Shown here: positions 15,101 to 23,900 of the stretch, in pieces
Layout of the letters: each line of letters begins with the position of its first letter
How positions within the stretch are numbered: position 1 is the first letter of the stretch
Made by a program: the position numbers and the translations under genes
NCBI GenBank assembly: GCA_018257865.1
Contig: JAEUBA010000002.1
Coordinates: 434,001-498,000, forward strand
Direction: 5' to 3'
Source: Stereocaulon alpinum
Lineage: Eukaryota > Ascomycota > Lecanoromycetes > Lecanorales > Stereocaulaceae
Length of the DNA: 64,000 nucleotides
The notes under the pieces: generated by a model
The model's database searches: none
Seen by the model: the letters and a program-made list of their open reading frames with translations, nothing else
Told to the model about the DNA's origin: nothing

Positions 15101-18100
15101 CATTGGACTAGAGTGGAAACCGCTAGCCCCGGAAGGGTAACTCACGATGACTTGAACGCGGAGGCGCCTCGGCCATCGAAACGAAGGAAGACGGAATCAG
15201 TACATGCAAATGAAGAGGAACCAGGCCCCCTAGAAGGATTCAGCAACAGCGTCTTGATTACATTGGACTCAATTTTGGTAGCCATACAACGCATGCCAGC
15301 GGCTTGCACATCCATTCCCGCCACTGAAGAGGACGCAGCATGGTTTGTTCGGATGGACGAACATCTGGCTGACATTTCAAAAGGTCTGGGTGCTAGAGAA
15401 GTCAATATTCTGCTAGACAACACGCTATCGAAGCTACAGCATCTCTCTGCAAGTGATGGAGTACTTCATGTGGCAGCTGCGGTGTCCGCCATGGCGATGC
15501 CCATTGTTCAGCAATACCACAACATTCAACAAATCATACTAGCTCGGCACGTCAAGCTGCATCAGTCTCTATGCAAGCTTTCCTCACTTCTAGCTCGCTC
15601 GTTTTCGCAGATAATTGCGGATGGCTTTTGCAGTCCTCCCGAGAAACCAGCTGCAGATGAGGGAAAATCAGAAAAGCTAGAAGAAGGGACAGGTCTTGGT
15701 GAAGGGGAAGGCGCAGAGGACATCAGCAAGGGTGTTGAAGATGATGAGGATTTGTCTGAGTTAGCTCAGCTGGGAAAGAAGGAGAGACACGGAGAAGAGA
15801 TTGAAGATCAGGAAGATGCCATCAATATGGACCAAGACGAGCTTGAAGGTGAAATGGGAGATATTTCTGAAAAGGGGGAGGAAGATGGAGCTGCTAGTGA
15901 TCATGAAGAGGATGATATTGATGAAGAAATAGGCGAGGTAGATGATCTGGACCCAACAGCAGTGGATGAGAAACTTTGGGATGGAAGGGCAGATGAGACG
16001 GAAAAGGAAAAGGAGGGATCCGAATCTAAAGGACAGATTGAAAAGGACGAGCGAGCTGCTGCGGAATCGTCTGCTCGACAAGAGAATAGCCAAGATGAAG
16101 ACGTTGACGATGAGACCAGCCAAGAAAGCGCAGAGGAGGGTGAACAAGTATCAAAAGAAGAAACTGAGAGAATGGATCCACATGCTCAGGATGGACGAAA
16201 TCTTGATCTGCCTGATGAGATGGACCTGGAAAATAATGACGGCACAGATGCAGAACTGGGTTCGAAAGACAGCGACATGGATGGCATGTCTGACGTTGAA
16301 CAAGAGCAAAGTACGGAAGAAATGGAAGGTAAAGAGTTTGAGGACGGACATGAGGACGAATCGGACATGGCGAACTCTATGCAGAGCCAGCCAGGAGATG
16401 TAGAAGATGATGAAGGAGAAGCTGACGATGCTAACGAAGTCGGATCGCCTGTTGATACTGAGCCTGAGGATGAGCATGGAGAAGACGACCAAGGCCTGTT
16501 ACCAGATTCTTCCGACAATGTCGCTGTGGACCACGACAATATTGCTCCCAGCGATGTAAGGGGTCTTGGCGATGATACGAATCCGCAGAACGAAGATGAA
16601 CAGGCACCTACCAGTCAGGCTCAAGCTAGCAAGGGATTAAAAGGCAGCTCCTCAAGTAAGGAGAATGCCGAAGCTGCAGCTGAAGATGGCGAAATAGGCT
16701 CAAGCTTGGATAGGCCAGAACGAGGCCAGGCCGAGAACGAGACCTTGATTGACAATAGCGGCAGTCAAGCATTCAAGAAGCTCGGCGATGCTCTTGAGAG
16801 GTGGCATAGGCGACAAAGACAGATTCAAAATGCTTCTGAACAGCAGGACGAAGCTCAGCCGCAACACGCGGATGTACAAATGGCCGATCAGGATTTTGAG
16901 CACCTTCCAGATGAGAACAAAGAATCTGACGCCCAAGCTCTTGGCGCAGCTACGGATGAACAAGCACGGGCTCTGGACGAGAATGCTATGGATTCAGAGC
17001 TGCATGATCAGCCACGCAACTTCCTTCCGGAAGAGTTAAGCGAGCAAGGCGCTGACCATGAAGAGCAGACCATGGAGCACTCCGATGACAAAGGCGGTGA
17101 ATCAGATACTCAACCGGAGCAATCTGGACCTGGTGCTTTCATCGCTAACGACCTCGATCGCACTCGGAAGCAAGATCAAGCCCAGATCTCGAGACCACAG
17201 AACGAAGAAGACATTGAGGAAATGGACAATGACTTCTCATCCACGCACCTCGAATCGAGTGATAAAGTCTCGACACCCTCGGCAGAAGAAGCTCGTCGTC
17301 TTTGGTCACATTACGATAGTCTAACGCGCGATCTTTCTTTTGCCTTGACGGAGCAGCTACGCTTGATCCTTGCCCCCACTCTTGCCACCAAAATGCGCGG
17401 CGACTTCCGCACTGGGAAACGTCTGAACATCAAACGCATTATACCATACATCGCCTCTCAATACAAGCGTGACAAGATCTGGATGCGGCGCTCGATCCCA
17501 TCAAAACGCAATTATCAGATCATGCTCGCCGTAGACGACAGTAGATCTATGGGTGAGAACGGAAGCGGTCAACTAGCTTTGGAGACACTGACACTCGTCT
17601 CGAAGAGCTTGAGTATGCTTCAAGTCGGCGAGATGTGCGTTGTCGGCTTCGGGAACGATGTCCATGTTGCTCACGACTTCGGTAAACCTTTTTCTCCTGA
17701 AGCTAGCGTACAGATCTTCCAGCATTTTAGCTTTCAGCAGACGAAGACTAACGTTCGTAAATTAATCGCCGAATCTATTCCCCTCTTCCATGAAGCCCGC
17801 CGAAGAACCTTTAACGCAGGCATCGACCTCTGGCAGCTCGAACTCATTATCAGCGACGGCGTCTGCGAAGACCACGAGACCATTCGTCGCCTAGTCCGCC
17901 AGGCACAGGAAGAGCGTATTTTGATAGTGTTCGTCATCGTAGATACGCTAGTCAAGGGAGAATCGATCCTAGATATGCGGGAAGCGGTATATGAACCAGA
18001 TGCTACTGGGGAGACAAGGCTCAAGATGAAGCGGTATCTGGATGAATTTCCATTCCCCTACTATCTCGTAGTGGCGAATGTGAGAGAATTACCGGGTGTC

Positions 18101-18151
18101 TTGGCACAGGCGCTGAGGCAATGGTTTGCGGAGGTCGTTGATAGTGGGTGA
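3186..18151 (+). CDS. MDN1: Midasin, dynein-like AAA+ ATPase of 60S ribosome assembly
   Basis: Giant ATPase that strips assembly factors (Rsa4, Ytm1) from pre-60S particles in nucleolus and nucleoplasm. Exons 3186-10388, 10451-10774 and 10826-18151, with introns of 62 and 51 nt, give about 4950 aa (yeast Rea1: 4910). Six P-loops start at about residues 305, 641, 1075, 1365, 1747 and 2057, with Walker B motifs such as WVLLDEINLA; the sixth has LDNANMC instead of an acidic Walker B, which I believe is usual for midasin. A long helical linker follows, then an Asp/Glu-rich tract (about 4120-4650) and a C-terminal MIDAS domain with DDSRSMG at about 4746. I chose the ATG at 3186 because the following sequence (MDIS...) fits the family's N-terminus; the ATG at 3117 is in frame and possible. 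Identity is certain. Confidence 0.97.
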
Positions 18152-18604
18152 GGCCTGCTGCGAATTGACACACGGGTAAAGTGTTTAGATGCAGCGCCGA
18201 TGATCTTGAATTTACTTCTCTAAGAGATCCACTGAGGAGACATTGGTCGCACTCCGAGTACACTTAAGGGAACTGTGACCTCGTTGAACGTGGCGAGTCA
18301 TGGCGCCTGCCGACCTTGGCAATACTTTACTCAGACGCATCCGAATACTCTTGCCAATCGCTGGAGTAACCCAAAGTCGCACACAGGAATTCTGCAGCCA
18401 GGACCACCTGAGGAGGATGAGAATCACCCGGGTTTGCACCATTAGCAGGGACTTCTGGGCTGCGCGATGAGTTTATAGTGAGCAGGTTTCATTTAAGCTA
18501 TCGGAACCGAGATTTTTACTACTCGCACAAAACTGCATTCGTTCTTTCACTTTCCTCGCCTTCTGTCGTTGTCTTCCACAATTTCTCCATGCTTGACCAT
18601 CAAG
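18152..18604. other. Intergenic region, midasin 3' end to AT-hook gene start
   Basis: About 450 bp. The last 100 bp before 18605 are pyrimidine-rich, as in many fungal promoters. An out-of-frame ATG at 18590 opens a frame that overlaps the start of the next gene and could act as an inhibitory upstream ORF. A minus-strand open frame at 18212-18442 has no recognisable content. Confidence 0.3.
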
Positions 18605-20203
18605 ATGCCTGCTCAAAAATCCCAAATCAACATAACATTACCATCCGAGACCGCTCAAAACGAGCTACAGTTATCCAACGCTCCTTCTCGCACCATGACA
18701 ATGGGAAACGGCCCGGTCCACACCTTCGAAGAAATGGAAGATGGCTCTTTCCGCACCAACATGAACATGAAGCGAGTTCATGCCTGGCGAGGAACCCTGC
18801 CACAACGGCGGCCCTATGAAAATATCTCCGGCAGCAGTGGCTTCCATCGGAACGTGCCTTCTCAAGGGGACTTGACCCGCTCAGATAGCACGTTATCTAG
18901 CAACTCCCCTATGAACAGCACCTACTCAACCAGAAACACCACCCCAACCAGTCTATCACTCACAGATAGCCCATCAACAGGCTACTCTCGCACGAGCAGC
19001 CCCTTAACCACTTGTTCCTCCTCAAGCGGCAGCCCGACCAAAAGAGGACGACCCAAGGGTTCCAAGAATAAGCCCAAAGAAGATCGAGTCACGAAAGTGC
19101 CCAAGCTAAGAGGCAGGCCTCCCGGATCTAAAAACAAACCGAAATTTCCAGAGATGATTGTTGCCCACGAAGACCGGGGATCAGACCTCACCTATAGTGA
19201 TATCGACTCTACGGGACCCCCAAACCACACTATCAATACGCACCCACCTCCTTCCGCGATCTATCCACTCGCTGACAACCATTCCGCTACCCAAGCTAAC
19301 GTACTACAAGTCGCCGTGCTAGATCACCCATTCGCTGGCAACCACTCTACTGCCGATACCTACTTACCGCAACAAGCGTTCGGAAACTACCCACTTGCTG
19401 GTAATTATCCCACTACAGGTATCGATTATCTATCACAGCCCGTCACAGATTATCTACTTCCTGGTAACCGAATTACAAACAATACCAACTTACTTCATTC
19501 CGCCGACACAAAACATTCGCTTGCTGGCAACATTTCCACTACCGATACAAACTTACCTCAACAAGCGTTCCCAAACTACGCACTTGCTGGTAACTATCCC
19601 ACCGCAGACGCTGACGTTCCAGCACGAGCCGATACAAACCACCTACTCGCCAGCAACTACCCTACTACCAATACCAACTCACCACAACGAGCCCTCACAA
19701 ACCAGCCACTCGCTGACAACGACCCAACTACCGGTACCAACCTACCACAAGAAGCCAACACATATCCCCCCGTCCCTCTCACCTTCCTCGACCCCAGTAT
19801 CAAATTCCCACTATTGACCTACACAAACCACCCACTCGCCCGCAAGCAACCCAATACCGAAGCCAACTTCCAACAACAACAACAACCAACCGCAACTAAC
19901 CCACTCATCACCAATTCTCCAATTAACGAAGCCCACTTCCAACAACAAGAACAACAAATCAACAACTACAACCCACCACTAACACTAACCGACTTCACCT
20001 CACGCCCTCTTCCCCAACCCCAACCCGCAATATCGTTCCCCCTCGCAAACGACCTCTCCCCTATAAACCCGGATTGGAAACCGATCATACCGGATGATAC
20101 GCCGCTGCGAGAGATGAATGTGTATCAGGAGCTGTATATTCAGGGGTGTGGGTATGAGGGGTTGGAGATGGTGCCTGAGGAGGAGGGGTGGTGGAGGGAT
20201 TGA
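18605..20203 (+). CDS. AT-hook protein with 21-residue tandem repeats
   Basis: Probable nuclear, minor-groove DNA-binding protein of about 532 aa in a single exon. The first in-frame ATG is at 18605; the frame is open further upstream only through a TTG. A Ser/Thr-rich N-terminal region precedes two AT-hooks, KRGRPKGSKNK near residue 147 and RGRPPGSKNK near residue 168, about 21 residues apart. From about residue 221 the protein consists of roughly nine imperfect 21-residue repeats around the consensus PLAGNYPTTxTNLPQxA, then Gln/Asn-rich sequence (QQQQQ near 19870), and a short acidic C-terminus (about 20090-20200) that may be a conserved motif. I know no named orthologue. The AT-hooks are clear; any regulatory role is inference. 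Confidence 0.75.
   Translation: MPAQKSQINITLPSETAQNELQLSNAPSRTMTMGNGPVHTFEEMEDGSFRTNMNMKRVHAWRGTLPQRRPYENISGSSGFHRNVPSQGDLTRSDSTLSSNSPMNSTYSTRNTTPTSLSLTDSPSTGYSRTSSPLTTCSSSSGSPTKRGRPKGSKNKPKEDRVTKVPKLRGRPPGSKNKPKFPEMIVAHEDRGSDLTYSDIDSTGPPNHTINTHPPPSAIYPLADNHSATQANVLQVAVLDHPFAGNHSTADTYLPQQAFGNYPLAGNYPTTGIDYLSQPVTDYLLPGNRITNNTNLLHSADTKHSLAGNISTTDTNLPQQAFPNYALAGNYPTADADVPARADTNHLLASNYPTTNTNSPQRALTNQPLADNDPTTGTNLPQEANTYPPVPLTFLDPSIKFPLLTYTNHPLARKQPNTEANFQQQQQPTATNPLITNSPINEAHFQQQEQQINNYNPPLTLTDFTSRPLPQPQPAISFPLANDLSPINPDWKPIIPDDTPLREMNVYQELYIQGCGYEGLEMVPEEEGWWRD
19265..19831 (+). repeat. Tandem 63-bp coding repeat, about nine units
   Basis: Starting at 19265 the translated sequence falls into consecutive blocks of exactly 21 residues. 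Eight are clear (to 19768), a ninth is strongly diverged (19769-19831), and a tenth begins PLARKQPNTEANF before glutamine runs. Units share a core like PLAGN(Y/H)PTT followed about five residues later by LPQ. Divergence between units is high, so the array is old rather than freshly amplified. Confidence 0.75.
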
Positions 20204-20290
20204 GGGAGGGAGGGAGGAGGGGGACGGGGAGAGGGGGAGGGATGGAGAAACGGGACGGGGAGAGGGGTGCATGGGAGGTGGGGGAGTTTT
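20204..20290 (+). other. G-run-rich tract in the 3' region (possible G-quadruplex)
   Basis: Directly after the AT-hook gene's stop the plus strand carries many runs of three to six G separated by one to five bases (GGGAGGGAGGGAGG and following). Such spacing can fold into G-quadruplexes in DNA or in the transcript. It lies between two convergent genes. Confidence 0.45.
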
Positions 20291-20375
20291 TTTAGTGGGG
20301 GATTTGTGCGTGTGTGTGATTAGCGGAAAGGGAGGTCGTTGGGTAAATTGTACGTACGTGTTTAGATAGGGTATT

Positions 20376-20381
20376 AATAAA
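20376..20381 (+). promoter_or_regulatory. Probable polyadenylation signal AATAAA
   Basis: A perfect AATAAA in an A/T-rich context, about 170 nt after the AT-hook gene's stop codon and 200 bp before the end of the convergent PRCC gene. The position is right for a 3' processing signal. Confidence 0.45.
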
Positions 20382-20587
20382 AGTTTTGTTCTTTCATGAT
20401 GAGTGTGCTGGTTTTGACTTTTGTGGATATTTTACAGATGGGCAGGCTTCATTGGTTTGGTATCGTTAATCGGCTTTGGTGTTGATATTGATATACAGTG
20501 CCCGCCAAGTGAATGCTTATAACATACAGCGTCTCTAAATGCATATGGACGTTGTGGATTCCGTATCATCATCCACACCAGCTTAGC

Positions 20588-21730
20588 TCACCACCCATAC
20601 TTACTCCCCGCCTCCTTCTTATTCCTCCTCCCACTCGCAAAACTCTCCTCCAGCGCATCCTTCTGGGTACTAGCCGCATTAACCAATTGCTTCAGACTAT
20701 GTTTGCCTGGCGCAATGGCTCGGACGGGATTATGTTGGATTGTTTCGCCTGCTTGGCGGAGGATTTCGTTGGCGGCGTATTCGGCGTCTGTGTTGAAGTT
20801 TATGATGGTTGGGGGGTTTTGGTGGTGGCGGCCGAGGAGTTGGCGCTTTTGGGAGGCGGTGAGGTGGAGGTCTGTGGCTATTGTGGTGAGGGATTGGGGG
20901 GTGGGGTTGTTGGTGGAGGTGGAGTTGTCTTGTGGGTGTGAGGTTTCTTCGGGAGGTGGTGCGGTGGTTGGGTTGTTGGTGCTGTAGAACATGGGCTGGT
21001 ATGTTTTGGGGGGTGTTGATTCGGGGTTTGATGTGTTGTATGTCTCTCCGGTAGAGAATAGGGAGATTTTGGGTGTGGGCTTCGGCTCTTGGACGTGTTC
21101 ATTGCTTTGAGTCTTTATGCCGCCGGTGCTGTCCTTGGGTATGGTTTTCTTCTTTTGAGGCTTCCGAGCTACTGATAAGGGCTTGAACATCGTTGTCTTC
21201 CCTTTCGGCTTGGGATTCTCTGCTGGCGTTGGGAGAGACAGTACCTCCTCGCTCGGAGGGACCCTTTGGATCGTATCCTGGTCTGCCCCAGCTGCCTGCG
21301 TCTCTCCACCTTGTGCAGTCTCTTCGTCATCCTCCCCAGCTGTATCGGCGCTAGGTACAGGTTCTCTACTGAAACCTGGCGCAGCCCCAGTCTTGAGATT
21401 GACACCACTCCCAAGCCCGGCCCTCTTTACACCATTTGCCAAAGACCTGCCATTCGTAGCTGCTGCTCGCTTTGGCGCAGGAAGGAGGCTATTGAACCCA
21501 TTAAGTCCACCAGAGCCAACCTTGGCTCGTTTCAAAGGTCGCTCTGGTTCATCAGGTTCCTCGGCTTTGGAGGGGTCTGGCAGGTTGACTCGGATTTTGT
21601 GTGGGTTCGAGCGGTCAACTACCTTCTGAAAGGCTGGCTTGGTGGGGCTTGGCTTGCTTTTTGTGGATTCTGTTTGTGTTGGCTTTTCCACGGAATCTGA
21701 GTCCTCGGAGGAGTAGTCGACTAGAGGCAT
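20588..21730 (-). CDS. PRCC-domain protein (mitotic checkpoint/splicing associated family)
   Basis: Single-exon protein of 380 aa beginning MPLVDYSSEDSDS. The N-terminal two thirds are low-complexity and charged, rich in Pro, Ser and Lys, with a basic stretch PLKRAKVG that could be a nuclear localisation signal. The conserved part is the last 80 residues: NPPTIINFNTDAEYAANE, then KHSLKQLVNAASTQKDALEE, ending in KYGW. This matches the PRCC C-terminal domain, which ends KYGF/KYGW in family members. Human PRCC interacts with MAD2B and is found with spliceosomal proteins; the fungal role is not established. It converges on the AT-hook gene with 384 bp between stops. Family assignment rests on the C-terminus only. 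Confidence 0.85.
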   Translation of the reverse strand: MPLVDYSSEDSDSVEKPTQTESTKSKPSPTKPAFQKVVDRSNPHKIRVNLPDPSKAEEPDEPERPLKRAKVGSGGLNGFNSLLPAPKRAAATNGRSLANGVKRAGLGSGVNLKTGAAPGFSREPVPSADTAGEDDEETAQGGETQAAGADQDTIQRVPPSEEVLSLPTPAENPKPKGKTTMFKPLSVARKPQKKKTIPKDSTGGIKTQSNEHVQEPKPTPKISLFSTGETYNTSNPESTPPKTYQPMFYSTNNPTTAPPPEETSHPQDNSTSTNNPTPQSLTTIATDLHLTASQKRQLLGRHHQNPPTIINFNTDAEYAANEILRQAGETIQHNPVRAIAPGKHSLKQLVNAASTQKDALEESFASGRRNKKEAGSKYGW

Positions 21731-22949
21731 TGCAAGCTAGAGGTGAAGGAGGACCTTGTATGGTCTTGCGAGCGGCAGGTTATCACTTGTGGAAGCCTCG
21801 CAGGCTCGTGCCTTAGTGGAGCTGCCGTCTGAGGTGTACGGTGTATGTACTGATGTAATAACGCTACTTTAGCGTGACGGTTATCGAATACTAGATCACT
21901 CCACGTTTACATGGATTACTACGTTCCGTATTATCGCGCAACTTGAATTCAAATGATTCTGTCAGAGTGAGTGCGCCTCGTAACAAGTCAATTTTCGGAC
22001 GGCTGCTCCAAAGACTTCCCCTTGTCAACCTCAGCAAAGATCTCAATTTCACAGAGTATGGGCAACCCAATCCTGTTGAGACAAAATACTAGGTCTTTGC
22101 TACGTCAACCACAAGAAGAAGTCTACTTCTTCCGGGCTGGGGAGACTCATCTAAAATGCTACCCTAAGCGAACCCTAGGAGCGTCATTAGCACTTAAACA
22201 GGGCTGTTCTAGGGCTGTTCCGTGACTCGTTAAGGGGTCTGTGAGCTTTTCTTTGTCCCAGCATTGCGGCCTGATTTCTCGGTAGACTTTCCGCTGAATA
22301 ATATCGACTGCTGCTTTAGCTTTAAGTCTATTACATTGAAGGAATCTCGCATAGAGCCCACATCGTGTCAAAGTTGCACTTGGTTCTTCTACTCATGATC
22401 TCATTAATAACTCTTGAGCACGAAAGCGCAACAGACAATGATATGATTTCCCACAAACGGCACAGCCAAATCAAGACTTCCCAATCCCACAAACAATTCT
22501 GATCCTTTTCCCCCTGGCGTGTGGGGTTTGAAGGAGACTGCCCCATGCCACTCAACTACACTTTGTACATGAAAGATTGATCACAACGTCGCCGATTGTA
22601 TTACCATGAAGCAAACATGCAGGCCCGACAGCCCTTCCTACCATGACAGATGATACTGTCTCCCAAACCCATGTTTTGACCGTCTTAATCTAGCCACTCG
22701 TGGTGCAACAATTGTCATGTTCAGCGCCGCGATAGTACGACCGTATGAACAGAATCAGACTTCGATATTTTCGAAGCCTGGCGACAATAAGGACCAAAAG
22801 CCAAAAACGATAGGCATGTTCTTGCGACTTCGAAACTCCTCTTCAAAGATCCGTCGAGCTTGCGGTGAGAACACTGCTACAGGGATCTGCATCCATTGAC
22901 TGCCCAGAGCTAACACCGATGCCAATCTAATGCAGGCCATGTCTTATCG
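21731..22949. other. Intergenic region, 1.2 kb, no supported gene
   Basis: Stretch between the PRCC gene start and the end of the NLR region. Only short open frames occur (under 90 codons), none with recognisable composition. It contains the PRCC promoter and the NLR 3' flank; I see no repeat or RNA gene. Confidence 0.3.
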
Positions 22950-23660
22950 TCATGACGGCGTAAGCAGCACCTCGGTAGTTATTGCCTCGTAAATTTCCCC
23001 ACTTGAGATCAATCTCCTGGACCGCCCCGAATCCTTAAACACCTCCAGTGGCGTGAGTCCCTCTTCATCACTAGCAGTGGCATCCGCACCTCTCTCAAGA
23101 AGTGTACGGATAGCCGCTTCAGCACAGCTTTCTGCTGCAGCATGTAGAGGTGTTCTGCCACTGTGACTCTTTGCCTCTATAGCTGCACCACGATCTAGAA
23201 GCAGTCGTATAACATGCTCGTTACCCCATGAAACTGCGGCTGCGCGATGTAGAGGTGTCTCTCCCTGCTCAGTTTTTGCCTCTATAGCTGCACCACGATC
23301 TAGAAGCAGTCGTATAGCAGGCTCGTAACCCCAGAAAGCTGCGCGATGTAGAGGTGTCTTTCCATCCTCATCTTCTGCGTCTATAGCTGCACCACGATCT
23401 AGAAGCAGTCGTATAGCAGGCTCGTAACCCCCGAAAGCTGCGCGATGTAGAGGTGTCTCTCCATCCTTATCTTCTGCGTTTATAACTGCACCGCGATCTA
23501 GAAGCAGTCGTATAGCAGGCTCGTTACCTATAAAAGCTGCGGCTGCGCGATGTAAAGGTGTTTTGCCATCATAAGCCTTTGCCTCTATAGCTGCACCACG
23601 ATCTAGAAGCAGTCGTATAGCAGGCTCGTAACCCCTCAAAGCTGCGTGATGTAGAGGTGT
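22950..23660 (-). pseudogene. Ankyrin 3' remainder of the NLR gene, cut off by a stop
   Basis: This frame continues the NACHT-ankyrin gene in the same reading frame immediately after a TAG at 23661-23663. It adds about 236 residues: six more ankyrin repeats (PLHRAAFWGYEPAIRLLLDRG type), then a non-repeat C-terminus with EVFKDSGRSRRL ending LLTPS before TGA at 22950. Nothing else in it is broken, so the interrupting stop is either very recent, a sequencing error, read through, or a tolerated truncation. No start codon or promoter is apparent for separate expression. Confidence 0.7.
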
Positions 23661-23900
23661 CTATCTATCCTTATCTTCTGCCTCTATAGCTGCACTACGA
23701 TCTAGAAGCAGTCGTATAGCAGGCTCGTAACCCCAGAAAGCTGCGCGATGTAGAGGTGTCTTTCCATCCTCATCTTCTGCGTCTATAGCTGCACCACGAT
23801 CTAGAAGCAATTGTATAGCAGGCTCGTTATCCTTACTAGCTGCGTGATGTAGAGGTGTCGATCTACTCTTATCTTCTGCGTCTATAGCTGCGCCATGGTC
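23140..23900 (-). repeat. Nearly identical 99-bp ankyrin-coding repeats
   Basis: Seven to eight ankyrin units in this stretch share long identical DNA segments, for example the string TCTATAGCTGCACCACGATC (plus strand) recurs in most units. Plus-strand 23278-23407 and 23680-23809 match at 129 of 130 positions, offset 402 bp (in frame). The ankyrin units further 5' (24.0-24.25 kb) are diverged. The pattern indicates recent unequal exchange or gene conversion within the array. Confidence 0.85.

Noticed and set aside
15761..16539. Several open frames on both strands within midasin's acidic region
   Set aside because: Shadows of the repetitive GA-rich coding sequence for Asp/Glu; the midasin frame is clearly the real one.
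20878..21102. Pro/His/Thr-rich minus-strand open frame
   Set aside because: An off-frame shadow of the PRCC protein's low-complexity region.
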